Below are positions 47,368-55,894 of a DNA stretch of 64,000 nucleotides, one piece after another (position 1 is the stretch's first letter; each line of letters begins with the position of its first letter). The notes under the pieces were generated by a model, which was not told the origin of the DNA, ran no database searches, and saw only the letters and a list, made by a program, of their open reading frames with translations. The position numbers were made by a program, and so were the translations under genes. The DNA is from Pseudomonas sp. GD03944 (GTDB lineage Bacteria > Pseudomonadota > Gammaproteobacteria > Pseudomonadales > Pseudomonadaceae), in the NCBI RefSeq assembly GCF_029839275.1, contig NZ_JAOCAH010000004.1, positions 1 to 64,000 of the forward strand. Reading direction: 5' to 3'.

Positions 47368-48711
47368 GTGTTGAAATTTGTACCCATTCTGCTACTGGCG
47401 ACTGTAACCCTGCAGGCCCAGGCCAAGATCGACAGCACCCAGGCATCGCGCCTGGGTGGTGACCTCACGCCCCTGGGTGGCGAGCTGGCCGGCAATGCCG
47501 CCGGCACCATTCCGGCCTGGACCGGTGGTCTGTCGCAGCCCCCGGCCAATTACACACCGGGCATGCACCACCCGGATCCGTATGCGGCCGATGCGCCGCT
47601 CTACCGGATCACCAGCCAGAACCTGGCGCAGCATGACAAACAGCTGCCGCTGGGCCTGAAAGCCCTGCTGGAAAAGAACCCGGACTACTTCCTGGAGGTC
47701 TACCCGACCCGCCGCAGTGCCGCGGCGCCGCAGCGCATCTATGACGCCACGCGCTTCAATGCCCTGAATGCCGAGCTGATTTCCGGCGGCAACGGTGTGG
47801 CCGGGGCGGCTGCCGGTATTCCGTTCCCGCTGCCGCAGAATGGCCAGGAAGCCATCTGGAACCACATCCTGCGCTACCGCGGCGACCAGATTCACTTCGT
47901 CACCAACCAGGCGGCGGTGCTGTCGAACGGCGCCTACAACCTGCTCAAGCTGGACCGTGACATCTACTTCCTCTATGGCCGTGAAGGCGTCAGCCCGAAG
48001 GACCTGGACAACACCCTGTTCTATTACAAGTACAAGGTGGTCGCGCCCGCCAAGCTCTCGGGTTCGGCCCTGGTGGTGCAGGAAACCCTCGACCAGGTCC
48101 TGGCGATCCGCAAGGCCTGGCGCTTCAACCGGGGCGAGCGCCGGGTGCGTCGCCTGCCGATGCTGGCCTATGACACCCTGCAGCCGGACACCAACGGCAT
48201 GGCCACCGCGGACGTGGTCGACGCCTACAACGGCGCGCCCGATCGTTATGAGTGGACGCTGGTGGGCAAGCAGGAAATGCTGGTGCCGTACAACAGCTAC
48301 AAGGTGCACCAGAAGGGCATCCCGTACGACACCATCCTCGGCCGCAACACGGTCAACCCTGACCTGCTGCGCTACGAGCTGCACCGCGTCTGGGTGGTCG
48401 AAGCCGAGCTGCGCAAGGGCTTCAGCCATCCGTATGCCAAGCGCCGCTTCTACATGGACGAGGACAGCTGGCAGATCCTGGCCGTGGACCTCTACGACAA
48501 GGACGGCAACCTGAGCGGCCTGCAGGAAAGCCACCCGATCAGCTACTACGACGTGCCGATGTTCGGCAGCACCCTGGAAACCATCTACGACTTCAAAGGC
48601 AGCCGCTATTTCGTCGATGGCCTGGATAACAACGAGCCGATGTACGACTTCAACGCCCCGCTGGGCCCGCGTGACTTCACGCCCCAGGCGCTACGCCGCG
48701 AAGGCAACTGA
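47368..48711 (+). CDS. DUF1329 exported protein
   Basis: A 447-residue protein of the DUF1329 family, with a short signal peptide (about 1-19, FVPILLLATVTLQAQA) and the typical start region GGDLTPLGGELAGNAAGTIPAWTGG. DUF1329 proteins are related in fold to outer-membrane lipoprotein-sorting proteins and are often encoded beside DUF1302 proteins and RND-type transporters; here no such partner is adjacent. A GTG start at 47368 with GAGGAG 7 nt upstream is preferred to the ATG at 47341. It has its own terminator. Confidence 0.85.
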   Translation: MLKFVPILLLATVTLQAQAKIDSTQASRLGGDLTPLGGELAGNAAGTIPAWTGGLSQPPANYTPGMHHPDPYAADAPLYRITSQNLAQHDKQLPLGLKALLEKNPDYFLEVYPTRRSAAAPQRIYDATRFNALNAELISGGNGVAGAAAGIPFPLPQNGQEAIWNHILRYRGDQIHFVTNQAAVLSNGAYNLLKLDRDIYFLYGREGVSPKDLDNTLFYYKYKVVAPAKLSGSALVVQETLDQVLAIRKAWRFNRGERRVRRLPMLAYDTLQPDTNGMATADVVDAYNGAPDRYEWTLVGKQEMLVPYNSYKVHQKGIPYDTILGRNTVNPDLLRYELHRVWVVEAELRKGFSHPYAKRRFYMDEDSWQILAVDLYDKDGNLSGLQESHPISYYDVPMFGSTLETIYDFKGSRYFVDGLDNNEPMYDFNAPLGPRDFTPQALRREGN

Positions 48712-48728
48712 ATGCCGGCGTGATGGAG

Positions 48729-48753
48729 AAGCCGCCCAAGGGGCGGCTTTTTT
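48729..48753 (+). terminator. Intrinsic terminator after the DUF1329 gene
   Basis: The stem GCCGCCC/GGGCGGC (48731-48737 and 48741-48747) with a 3-nt loop, flanked by AA and a six-T tract. In the minus direction it lies at the end of the sigma-factor gene, so it may serve both. Confidence 0.88.
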
Positions 48754-49639
48754 ATGCCTGCGACCTGGCCAGGTGGGCGAGCTTGTCCGGGTTGCGCAGG
48801 ATGTAGATGTTGCTGGCACGGCCGGCTTCATCGTAGGCGAACGTCACCAGGGCGACGATCTGGTCGTCCTCGGCGGCCAACAGGATGCCGCGGCCGCCAT
48901 TGATCTCGATCTCCTGCCAGCGCAAGGGCGCCCAGTAGCCGCGCAGCGCTCCGTCGACGAAGGCCAGTACCTCGGCCTTGCCGTGCAGCGTTTCGCGCAG
49001 GCTCGGCACCTTGCCGCCGCTGTCCGCACAGAGTTCGACGTCTTCGCAGAGCAAGGCGGCGAAGTCCTGGCTGCTGCCGCTGGAGATGGCCTGCTGGAAG
49101 GCGTCGAGCAGTTGTGCCTGGCGCTCGCGCGGCGCCTGGTGCCGCGCCTTGTCCTGCGCCACGCTGGCGCGGGCACGCGACACCAGTTTGCGGCAGCCTT
49201 GCTCCTGCAGGCCCAGGGTGGCGGCGACCTCCGGGTAGTCCATGTCGAAGATGTCGTGCAGCAGGTAGGCGGCCCGTTCCTTGGGCGTGAGCCGTTCGAG
49301 CAGCAGCAGGAACGCCGTGGACAGCGACGTGGAAAGCGCCAGGGCCTGCTCCGGCGAGTCGTTCGCCTCGGCATGGATCGGTTCGGGCAGCCAGGTGCCC
49401 ACGTACTCGACGCGCGCCTTGTGCGCCGAGCGCAGCAGGTCGATGCAACGCCGCGTGCACAGCGTCGTCAGCCAGGCACGGGGGCTTGCGATGTCGCCGG
49501 TCTCGGCCGTGTGCCAAGTGATGAAGATGTCCTGCAGCACATCCTCCGCCTCGCTGAACGAGCCGAGGATGCGGTAGGCGAGCCCCAGCAGAAAGGGGCG
49601 CGCCTGTTCGAACTGCAGCGTCTTGTCCGCATCCGCCAT
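48752..49639 (-). CDS. ECF41-type sigma factor with SnoaL-like C-terminal domain
   Basis: RNA polymerase sigma factor of 295 residues. Sigma2 (about 8-75, SFSEAEDVLQDIFITW) and sigma4 (about 105-165) are joined by a linker with WLPEP (83-87). A fused SnoaL-like domain (about 170-290) ends in NPDKL (283-287). WLPEP and NPDKL are signatures of group ECF41, where the fused domain modulates activity in place of an anti-sigma factor. The DGGGR element of the group appears as DSGGK. It starts 1 bp after its partner gene ends. Confidence 0.92.
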   Translation of the reverse strand: MADADKTLQFEQARPFLLGLAYRILGSFSEAEDVLQDIFITWHTAETGDIASPRAWLTTLCTRRCIDLLRSAHKARVEYVGTWLPEPIHAEANDSPEQALALSTSLSTAFLLLLERLTPKERAAYLLHDIFDMDYPEVAATLGLQEQGCRKLVSRARASVAQDKARHQAPRERQAQLLDAFQQAISSGSSQDFAALLCEDVELCADSGGKVPSLRETLHGKAEVLAFVDGALRGYWAPLRWQEIEINGGRGILLAAEDDQIVALVTFAYDEAGRASNIYILRNPDKLAHLARSQA

Positions 49640-49640
49640 G

Positions 49641-50066
49641 TCAGTGCCTCGCGATCTGTACGCGGTTCCACAGGTTGATCATGGCGACGGTGGTGGTCAA
49701 TACGCAGAGGGTCGTCTCGTCGAACTGCGTGCGCAGCTCATCGCGCAGGTGGGACAGCTCGGTACCGGGCTCGAGCTGCGTCAGCGCTTCGGTCCAGGCC
49801 AGGGCTGCGCGCTCGCGGTCGGTGAAGTGGGGGCTTTGTCGCCACTCGCTCAGGCTGGCCAGGCGCTCGTCGCGTTCGCCGTCTTCCCGGGCTTCACGGG
49901 TGTGCAGGCTGATGCAGTAGTGGCACTGGTTGAGCTGCGAGGCGCGCAGTTGCACGAGGTGCCGGAGCAGAGGCTCCAGGCCATGGCGGTCCATGGCGTG
50001 GTGTACCTGCCCCAGGGCCTGGATGACGTCGGGAATGCTGGTCTGGTAGTTCAGGGATGCTGTCAT
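49641..50066 (-). CDS. Carboxymuconolactone decarboxylase/AhpD-like protein
   Basis: A 141-residue protein with the AhpD-type redox motif CHYC (C48, C51) followed by H55. This indicates a thiol peroxidase-like or related redox enzyme and not a true decarboxylase. Genes of this family are the typical companions and targets of ECF41 sigma factors. It is first in a two-gene operon with the sigma factor and has a matching ECF41-type promoter 35 bp upstream. Confidence 0.9.
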   Translation of the reverse strand: MTASLNYQTSIPDVIQALGQVHHAMDRHGLEPLLRHLVQLRASQLNQCHYCISLHTREAREDGERDERLASLSEWRQSPHFTDRERAALAWTEALTQLEPGTELSHLRDELRTQFDETTLCVLTTTVAMINLWNRVQIARH

Positions 50067-50100
50067 GGTGGGTGTCCGATTGAGGGAGTGACACCACCAT

Positions 50101-50127
50101 GACGAACCAGCGGGCGGGTTTGTGACG
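50101..50127 (-). promoter_or_regulatory. ECF41-type promoter
   Basis: On the minus strand CGTCACA (50127-50121), a 16-bp spacer and CGTC (50104-50101). This differs by one base from the ECF41 consensus as I recall it (TGTCACA-N16-CGTC). It is 35 bp upstream of the AhpD-like gene start and would autoregulate the sigma factor. Confidence 0.65.
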
Positions 50128-50146
50128 CGACCGGCCGGCGTAGTGA

Positions 50147-50470
50147 TCAGCTGCGGTCAGCCAGCACGCCGATGATGAAGAACACCAGCAACAGCACCGG
50201 GGCCAGGGTGTAGTTGTTGAAGTACGACAGGCCGTTGGCCAGCCAGGGTGTGAGGAAGACGATGGCCAGGCCGTAGCCGACAGCACAGAAGACCACGAAC
50301 AGCAGGGTGCGCAGCACGAAGTTGAGGTTGCCGATGGTGCGCTGGACCCACGCGTTGATTCCCGGACCGAACAACACCAGCAGCGTTGCCATGATGGCCA
50401 GGGAGATGTCACCGAGGTGGCTGCGGCTCCAGCGCGACAGGGTGACGATCAGGTCCAGCAACATATCCAT
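50147..50470 (-). CDS. Small membrane protein, DUF3392-like
   Basis: A 107-residue protein with three predicted membrane segments (about 20-42, 52-74 and 85-104). It resembles the gammaproteobacterial DUF3392 family in length and in LFGPGINAWVQRTIGNLNFVL, though I assign the family from memory. Function is unknown. It follows the diguanylate cyclase gene by 20 bp on the same strand and may be co-transcribed with it. Confidence 0.75.
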   Translation of the reverse strand: MDMLLDLIVTLSRWSRSHLGDISLAIMATLLVLFGPGINAWVQRTIGNLNFVLRTLLFVVFCAVGYGLAIVFLTPWLANGLSYFNNYTLAPVLLLVFFIIGVLADRS

Positions 50471-50490
50471 AGGGGTTCCTTCGTTGTCTT

Positions 50491-51642
50491 TCAGGCGTGT
50501 TCCACGCGGTTGCGACCGCCGCGCTTGGCCTGGTACAGCGCGGTGTCGGCTTGCTGGAGCAGCTGCTCCAGGCTCTGGCGTTCGTGGGCGGTCGCACAGC
50601 CGATGCTGGCCGTGAGCGGGTATTCGTTCTGCCCGTCGCGGTAGGGCGTGTCGGCGATGGCCTGGCGCAACCGCTCGGCGGTCGCGTTGGCATCGCGCGC
50701 CGGGGTATTGCGCAACAGGACGACGAACTCTTCGCCGCCATAGCGGCCCAGGGGCTCGTCGTGCCGGAGGTTGTCGGCCAGGGTGTGGACGAAATGCTTG
50801 AGCACGGCGTCACCGCCCTGGTGGCCCAGGCTGTCGTTGACCTGCTTGAAGTGGTCGATGTCCAGCAGCAGGAGGGAAATGGGGTGCTGGTTGCTGTCCA
50901 GTTCGCGCTGGGCGAGCTCGAAGATCATTGAGCGGGAGTAGGCGTTGGTCAGGGCGTCGTGGCTCAGCTGGTACTGCAGCCTGGCGTGCAGGCGCTCGTT
51001 GAGCATCAGGATGAAACCCACGGAAATGCAGATCGCCAGCAGGCTGTGGGTGGAGAAGTACAGGGCGTTGATCGGCGTGGGGGCGAGGAAGTCGCTGCCG
51101 CCGCTGGAGACGAACAGGGCGTTGATGATGCGAGCGCAGGACACCAGGACATCGAACAGCACGCTGAACGCGGTGAACAGGTAAGGAAAGCGCGCGCGAT
51201 CTGCCTGCCGTGGCCGATGGATCAGCACATCCCTGCAGACCAGGAACAGCAGGACCCCGGAGACGGCCGAATAGACCACCACCCGGGCGGCGTAGTGGTC
51301 TTCCACGTACAGGAAATACAGCAAGGCCAGGTTGCTGACCACCAGGGCGGCGATCAGCGCCGGCTTGTGTCGTGGCAGGCCGAAGAAGGCGCGGCCGCCG
51401 CTGTACAGCAGGGCGACGGCGACCAGGCTGACCGCGTTGGCCAGCACCATGGAGAAGAAATCCGGGGCGAAGCCACGCAACCCGTAGAGCACGGAGGCGA
51501 TCGATATGCCGAGCATGCCGATGCTCCAGTGACGCGCACCGCTCTGGCGGTCGCTCATCGAGCTCGGCATGGCCGAGAGCACGACGGCCATCAGCAGGCT
51601 CAGGGCGGCAAGAATGAAGACGATACTGCGTGGGTCGAGCAC
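50491..51642 (-). CDS. Membrane-bound diguanylate cyclase
   Basis: Synthesises c-di-GMP from two GTP. It has 383 residues: an N-terminal region with about six membrane segments (about 5-215) that probably senses a signal, then a GGDEF domain with the active site RYGGEEF (GGEEF 302-306). At the inhibitory-site position it reads RHDE (R293 to E296), with Glu in place of the usual Asp of RxxD, so product inhibition may be weakened. Its output could feed PelD, but nothing local proves a specific link. Confidence 0.92.
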   Translation of the reverse strand: MLDPRSIVFILAALSLLMAVVLSAMPSSMSDRQSGARHWSIGMLGISIASVLYGLRGFAPDFFSMVLANAVSLVAVALLYSGGRAFFGLPRHKPALIAALVVSNLALLYFLYVEDHYAARVVVYSAVSGVLLFLVCRDVLIHRPRQADRARFPYLFTAFSVLFDVLVSCARIINALFVSSGGSDFLAPTPINALYFSTHSLLAICISVGFILMLNERLHARLQYQLSHDALTNAYSRSMIFELAQRELDSNQHPISLLLLDIDHFKQVNDSLGHQGGDAVLKHFVHTLADNLRHDEPLGRYGGEEFVVLLRNTPARDANATAERLRQAIADTPYRDGQNEYPLTASIGCATAHERQSLEQLLQQADTALYQAKRGGRNRVEHA

Positions 51643-51716
51643 GACTGGGTTCCATGTCAGCGCCTACGAAGCACCATAGCCTACCGTATTCGCCGCGACC
51701 TGTGGGTGTCAGCCGT

Positions 51717-52856
51717 TCAGGACAGAAACAGTTGCAGCAGGTCGTTGAGGAACAGCTGTCCCTTGGGCGTGGCGGCCAGGCGCTGCGGGTCGGCCAGCAG
51801 CAGGCCGCGCTTCTCGGCCTCGCGGCGCCCCTCGGCCAGGTGCGACAGCGGCAGCCCGGTGCGCTGGGCGAACAGCTCGGCCGAGGTGCCGTCGGTGAGG
51901 CGCAGCACGTTCATCAGGAACTCGAAGGGCAGTTCATCCGGAACCAGCACGCGCTGGCCGGCGCTGAAACGCTTGTCCGGGGCCAGGTAATCCTTGGGCA
52001 GGCGGGTCTTCCAGCTGCGTGCGATCAACCCGTCCGGGCTGCTGGTCTTGGCGTGGGCGCCGGCACCGATGCCGAGGAAGTCGCCGAAGGTCCAGTAATT
52101 GAGGTTGTGCCGCGCAGCGCGGTCGGGCTGGGCATAGGCCGAGACCTCGTACTGGGCGTAGCCGTGCTCGGCGAGCAGGGCCTGGCCGGCTTCCTGGATG
52201 TCCCACAGGATGTCGTCTTCCGGCAGCACCGGCGGCTGGTTCCAGAACACCGTGTTCGGCTCCAGCGTCAGCTGGTACCAGGACAGGTGGGTCGGCGCCT
52301 GGGCGATGGCGGTGCGCAGGTCGCTCAGGGCGTCGTCGATGGACTGGTCGGGCAGGCCGTGCATCAGGTCCAGGTTGAAGTTGTCGAAGCCGGCGGCGCG
52401 GGCCATGTCTGCAGCGCGTATGGCTTCATCGCCGTCGTGGATACGGCCCAGCGCCTTGAGCTTGGCAGGCTGGAAGCTCTGCACGCCGATCGACAGGCGA
52501 TTGATGCCCAGCCCGCGGTAGGCGGCGAACTTGGCCTGCTCGAAGGTGCCCGGGTTGGCTTCCAGGGTGATCTCGATGCCCGGTGCGAAGGGGATGCGCC
52601 GTTCCACGCCTTCGAGCAGGCGCCCCAGGGCCTTGGCCGAAAACAGGCTCGGGGTGCCGCCGCCGAAGAAGATCGAGGTCAACGGGCGGCCATGGGCCTG
52701 TTCCAGGTCGGCGTCGAGGTCGGCGAGCAGGGCATCGACGTAGGCGTCTTCAGGCAGCTCCGGGCCGGCGGCGTGGGAGTTGAAGTCGCAATAGGGGCAT
52801 TTGCGCACGCACCACGGGATGTGGATGTACAGCGCCAGAGGCGGTAGCTGGAACAT
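51717..52856 (-). CDS. hemW: Radical SAM heme chaperone HemW
   Basis: A 379-residue protein of the HemN/HemW family. The radical SAM cluster motif is CVRKCPYC (C16, C20, C23) after YIHIPW. It lacks the extra N-terminal residues of true HemN, and its place next to rdgB is the usual position of HemW (YggW), a heme-binding chaperone and not a coproporphyrinogen oxidase. The start MFQLPPLALYIHIPWC was chosen over an in-frame upstream codon at 52922. Confidence 0.92.
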   Translation of the reverse strand: MFQLPPLALYIHIPWCVRKCPYCDFNSHAAGPELPEDAYVDALLADLDADLEQAHGRPLTSIFFGGGTPSLFSAKALGRLLEGVERRIPFAPGIEITLEANPGTFEQAKFAAYRGLGINRLSIGVQSFQPAKLKALGRIHDGDEAIRAADMARAAGFDNFNLDLMHGLPDQSIDDALSDLRTAIAQAPTHLSWYQLTLEPNTVFWNQPPVLPEDDILWDIQEAGQALLAEHGYAQYEVSAYAQPDRAARHNLNYWTFGDFLGIGAGAHAKTSSPDGLIARSWKTRLPKDYLAPDKRFSAGQRVLVPDELPFEFLMNVLRLTDGTSAELFAQRTGLPLSHLAEGRREAEKRGLLLADPQRLAATPKGQLFLNDLLQLFLS

Positions 52857-52939
52857 GGGGGCTCGGCAGGGCGGAGAGGCGATTCGGGGCGTTATCGTGG
52901 CACGACTTGGGCAAAGTACCAACGTGGGCAGACGAAGCG

Positions 52940-52967
52940 TCCCCCGGGCACTGGCTGCGCCGGGGGA
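52940..52967 (-). terminator. Hairpin between rdgB and hemW
   Basis: TCCCCCGG (52940-52947) and its exact complement (52960-52967) with a 12-nt loop, 13 bp beyond the rdgB stop. No T-run follows, so it may be only a partial block between rdgB and hemW. Confidence 0.45.
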
Positions 52968-52979
52968 TTGCAGCCGGCC

Positions 52980-53570
52980 TTACAGGCCCAGACGCTGCTT
53001 CAGCAGGACCATGGCGCGCGCACGGTGGCTCACCTGGTTCTTCTCGGCGGGCGGCAGTTCGGCGCTGGAGCACTGGTGCTCCTCGACCCAGAACAGCGGG
53101 TCGTAGCCGAAGCCGTGCTCGCCACGGGCTTCATGCAGGATGCGCCCGTGCCACAGGCCTTCGCAGAGAATCGGCAGCGGGTCGTCGGCGTGGCGCACCA
53201 GCGCCAGGGCGCAGACGAATTGAGCGCCGCGTTCGGCATCGGGTACGTCTTTCAGGGCCAGCAGCAGCTTGGCGTTGTTCGCCGCGTCGCCCTGGCCGTC
53301 GGCGTAGCGTGCCGAGTAGATGCCGGGGGCGCCGCCGAGGAAGTCCACCGCCAGCCCGGAGTCGTCGGCCAGCGCCGGCAGCCCGGAGACAAGGGCGGCG
53401 TTGCGGGCCTTGAGGATGGCGTTCTCGACGAACGACAGGCCGGTCTCTTCCGGTTCGATGTCGCTGAACTCGCCGACCGAGCGCACGCGGACGCTGCCGC
53501 CGAGCATGGCCTGGAGTTCCTTGAGTTTGCCGGCGTTGTGGCTGGCGAGTACGAGTTCGGTGATGGTCAT
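52980..53570 (-). CDS. rdgB: dITP/XTP pyrophosphatase RdgB
   Basis: Removes non-canonical purine nucleotides (ITP, dITP, XTP) from the pool. It has 196 residues beginning with the conserved [27 protein letters not shown] and the substrate-binding [12 protein letters not shown] and SHRARA are present. It overlaps the upstream DUF4426 gene by 4 bp. Confidence 0.96.
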   Translation of the reverse strand: MTITELVLASHNAGKLKELQAMLGGSVRVRSVGEFSDIEPEETGLSFVENAILKARNAALVSGLPALADDSGLAVDFLGGAPGIYSARYADGQGDAANNAKLLLALKDVPDAERGAQFVCALALVRHADDPLPILCEGLWHGRILHEARGEHGFGYDPLFWVEEHQCSSAELPPAEKNQVSHRARAMVLLKQRLGL

Positions 53571-53989
53571 TGGTCGTCCGGGAAGAATTCCTGGTTGAAG
53601 TCGAGGCTGCGGGTTACCCCGTCACTGGCTTGGACCTTGATCGAGAAGCGCAGGACTTCCCGCGAATCGAAGGGAAACTGGGCCAGGTAATAGATGGCGG
53701 CGCCTTCCTTGACCTGCTTGAAATTCAGCGGGTAGCTGCGGCCCAGCAGGTTCTTCACTTCGCCGCTGACACCGGCGGTGATGGGCTTGCCGGCCTTGAG
53801 CACGGAAATGTTCATCACGCCCTGGGTCTTGCTGCGCACCAGGCCACTGGCGGCGGCGATGTCCGGCTGCAGGAAGCTGGAGTTGAAGGCGATGTAGTGC
53901 ACGTCCAGGTCGCCGAAGCTCTGCTTGCGCTCGGCGAGCGCCGGCAAGCTCAGGCACAGGGACAGGAACAGCAGGGCAAGGTGGCGCAT
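53567..53989 (-). CDS. DUF4426 periplasmic protein
   Basis: A 140-residue exported protein with a signal peptide (about 1-19, ending PALA). The mature part is beta-rich, with the conserved start [21 protein letters not shown]. It is of the DUF4426 family, whose function is unknown. It lies in a metX-metW-DUF4426-rdgB arrangement that is common in Pseudomonas, and overlaps rdgB by 4 bp. Confidence 0.88.
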   Translation of the reverse strand: MRHLALLFLSLCLSLPALAERKQSFGDLDVHYIAFNSSFLQPDIAAASGLVRSKTQGVMNISVLKAGKPITAGVSGEVKNLLGRSYPLNFKQVKEGAAIYYLAQFPFDSREVLRFSIKVQASDGVTRSLDFNQEFFPDDQ

Positions 53990-54022
53990 GATGATTCTCC
54001 TGAAGATGAGCCGGGCGGCGGC

Positions 54023-54643
54023 TCAGTTGGCGATCCCGACGTCCTGGGCGGTGCGGCCGCTGACGCGGTAGATGCCGATCTCTCCCAACAGATTAGGCCA
54101 GATACGGCTGGCCCAGCCGTGGCGGTGGGCACGGTCCACGGCCAGGCGATCCTTGATTCTGGCGCCCTGGGCGTGGCACAGGTTCTCGAAGTCTTCGAAG
54201 GTGCAGAAGTGGATGTTCGGCGTGTTGTACCAGGTGTACGGCAGGAAGTCGGACACCGGCATGCGGCCCTTGCTGGTGAGGTACCAGCGGCAGCGCCAGT
54301 GGGCGAAGTTGGGGAAGGTGATGATGCAGGTCTTGCCGACCCGCAGCATTTCCGCCAGCACTTTGTCCGGGAAGTGCAGGGCTTGCAGCGACTGGGTCAT
54401 GACCACCACGTCGAAGCTGTCGCTGGCGAAGTTGTGCAGGCCCTCGTCGAGGTTCTGTTCGATGACGTTGACCCCGCGGTCGATGCACAGGGCGATCTTG
54501 TCCGGGTCGATTTCCAGGCCGTAGCCGCTGACCTGCTTGTTGTCGCGCAGCCAGGCGAGCAGCTCGCCATCGCCGCAGCCCAGGTCGAGCACGCGGCTGC
54601 CTGCGGGAATCCAGTCTTGGATGATGTCCAGGTCGGCTCTCAT
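54023..54643 (-). CDS. metW: Methionine biosynthesis protein MetW
   Basis: Methyltransferase-like protein of 206 residues that supports MetX activity in Pseudomonas. The SAM motif is VLDLGCGDGELLAWL (about 22-36). The ATG at 54643 (MRADLDIIQDW) with GAGG 6 nt upstream is preferred to a TTG at 54661. It begins 7 bp after the metX stop, so both proteins are made from one message. Confidence 0.95.
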   Translation of the reverse strand: MRADLDIIQDWIPAGSRVLDLGCGDGELLAWLRDNKQVSGYGLEIDPDKIALCIDRGVNVIEQNLDEGLHNFASDSFDVVVMTQSLQALHFPDKVLAEMLRVGKTCIITFPNFAHWRCRWYLTSKGRMPVSDFLPYTWYNTPNIHFCTFEDFENLCHAQGARIKDRLAVDRAHRHGWASRIWPNLLGEIGIYRVSGRTAQDVGIAN

Positions 54644-54650
54644 GCGTGCC

Positions 54651-55790
54651 TCATACTGCAATTCGGTTCATGTAGCTGCTGAGTGCCTGCAGGTAGCGCG
54701 GGATCGGCATCAGGAAGGCGTCGTGGCCCTGGGGGGCGTCGATTTCCAGGTAGCAGACGTTCTTGCGGGCGGCGGTCAGGGCATCGACGATTTCCCGGGA
54801 GCGGGCCGGGGAGAAGCGCCAGTCCGTGGTGAAGGACGCCACGAAGAAATCGGCGGTGACGTGGGCCAGGGTCTTGGCCAGGTCATCGTCGAACGCCGCG
54901 GCCGGGTCGAAGTAGTCCAGCGCCTTGGTCATCAGCAGGTAGGTGTTGGCATCGAAGCGCCCGGAGAACTCTTCGCCCTGGTAGCGCAGGTAGCTTTCCA
55001 CCTGGAATTCCACGCTGTGGAAGTCGTAGTTGAGTTTTTCGCTCTTCAGCCCGCGGCCGAATTTCTCGCCCATGGCGTCATCGGACAGGTAGGTGATGTG
55101 GCCGACCATGCGCGCCAGCATCAGGCCGCGCTTGGGGATCACGCCCTTGTCCTGGAAGTGCCCGCCGTGGAATTCCGGGTCGGTGAGGATGGCCTGGCGC
55201 GCCACTTCGTTGAAGGCGATGTTCTGCGCCGAGAGCTTGGGCGCGGAGGCGATGGCCACGCAATGGCGCACGCGCTCCGGGTAGGTCATGGTCCACTGCA
55301 TGGCCTGCATGCCGCCCAGGCTGCCGCCGACCACGGCGGCCCACTGCGAGATGCCCAGGGCATCGGCCAGGCGGGCCTGGCTGTGCACCCAGTCTTCCAC
55401 GGTCATCACCGGGAAGTCGGCGCCGAAGGGTTTGCCGGTGGCCGGGTTGGTGCTGCTGGGGCCGGTGGAGCCGTTGCAGCCGCCCAGGTTGTTCAGGCTG
55501 ACGACGAAGAATCTGTTGGTATCGATCGCCTTGCCGGGACCGATGCAGCTGTCCCACCAGCCAGGCTTGCGGTCGTCGGCACTGTGGTAGCCGGCGGCGT
55601 GGTGATGCCCGGACAGCGCGTGGCAGATCAGCACGGCATTGCTGCGCTCGGCGTTCAGCTCACCGTAGGTTTCGTACATCAGCTGGTAATCGGCCAGGCT
55701 GCGGCCGCAGGCCAGTGCCAGGGGCTCGGCGAAGTGCAGGACCTGGGGAGTGACCAGGCCAACAGAGTCTGGGGGAAAGGCAGTCGACAT
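54651..55790 (-). CDS. metX: Homoserine O-succinyltransferase/acetyltransferase MetX
   Basis: First committed step of methionine synthesis: acylates homoserine, in Pseudomonas from succinyl-CoA. It has 379 residues with an alpha/beta hydrolase fold. Visible motifs are [14 protein letters not shown], the nucleophile elbow [11 protein letters not shown] and the late [10 protein letters not shown], which holds the catalytic histidine. The start [13 protein letters not shown] was chosen; an upstream in-frame codon (55850) falls inside the terminator of the dynamin-like gene. Confidence 0.95.
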   Translation of the reverse strand: MSTAFPPDSVGLVTPQVLHFAEPLALACGRSLADYQLMYETYGELNAERSNAVLICHALSGHHHAAGYHSADDRKPGWWDSCIGPGKAIDTNRFFVVSLNNLGGCNGSTGPSSTNPATGKPFGADFPVMTVEDWVHSQARLADALGISQWAAVVGGSLGGMQAMQWTMTYPERVRHCVAIASAPKLSAQNIAFNEVARQAILTDPEFHGGHFQDKGVIPKRGLMLARMVGHITYLSDDAMGEKFGRGLKSEKLNYDFHSVEFQVESYLRYQGEEFSGRFDANTYLLMTKALDYFDPAAAFDDDLAKTLAHVTADFFVASFTTDWRFSPARSREIVDALTAARKNVCYLEIDAPQGHDAFLMPIPRYLQALSSYMNRIAV

Positions 55791-55833
55791 CGACCCTGCT
55801 CGTGAAAATGGGAAGTGCAGCAGTCTAAAGAGC

Positions 55834-55864
55834 GCCGCCCCACGCGGCAAGCGCGTGGGGCGGC
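55834..55864 (-). terminator. Hairpin terminator of the dynamin-like gene
   Basis: A perfect 13-bp stem (GCCGCCCCACGCG at 55834-55846 with 55852-55864) and 5-nt loop, 30 bp past the stop at 55895, followed by CTCTTTA in the minus direction. Confidence 0.75.
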
Positions 55865-55894
55865 AGGGAGACGCTCAGGCGCGGGGGGCGGTGG

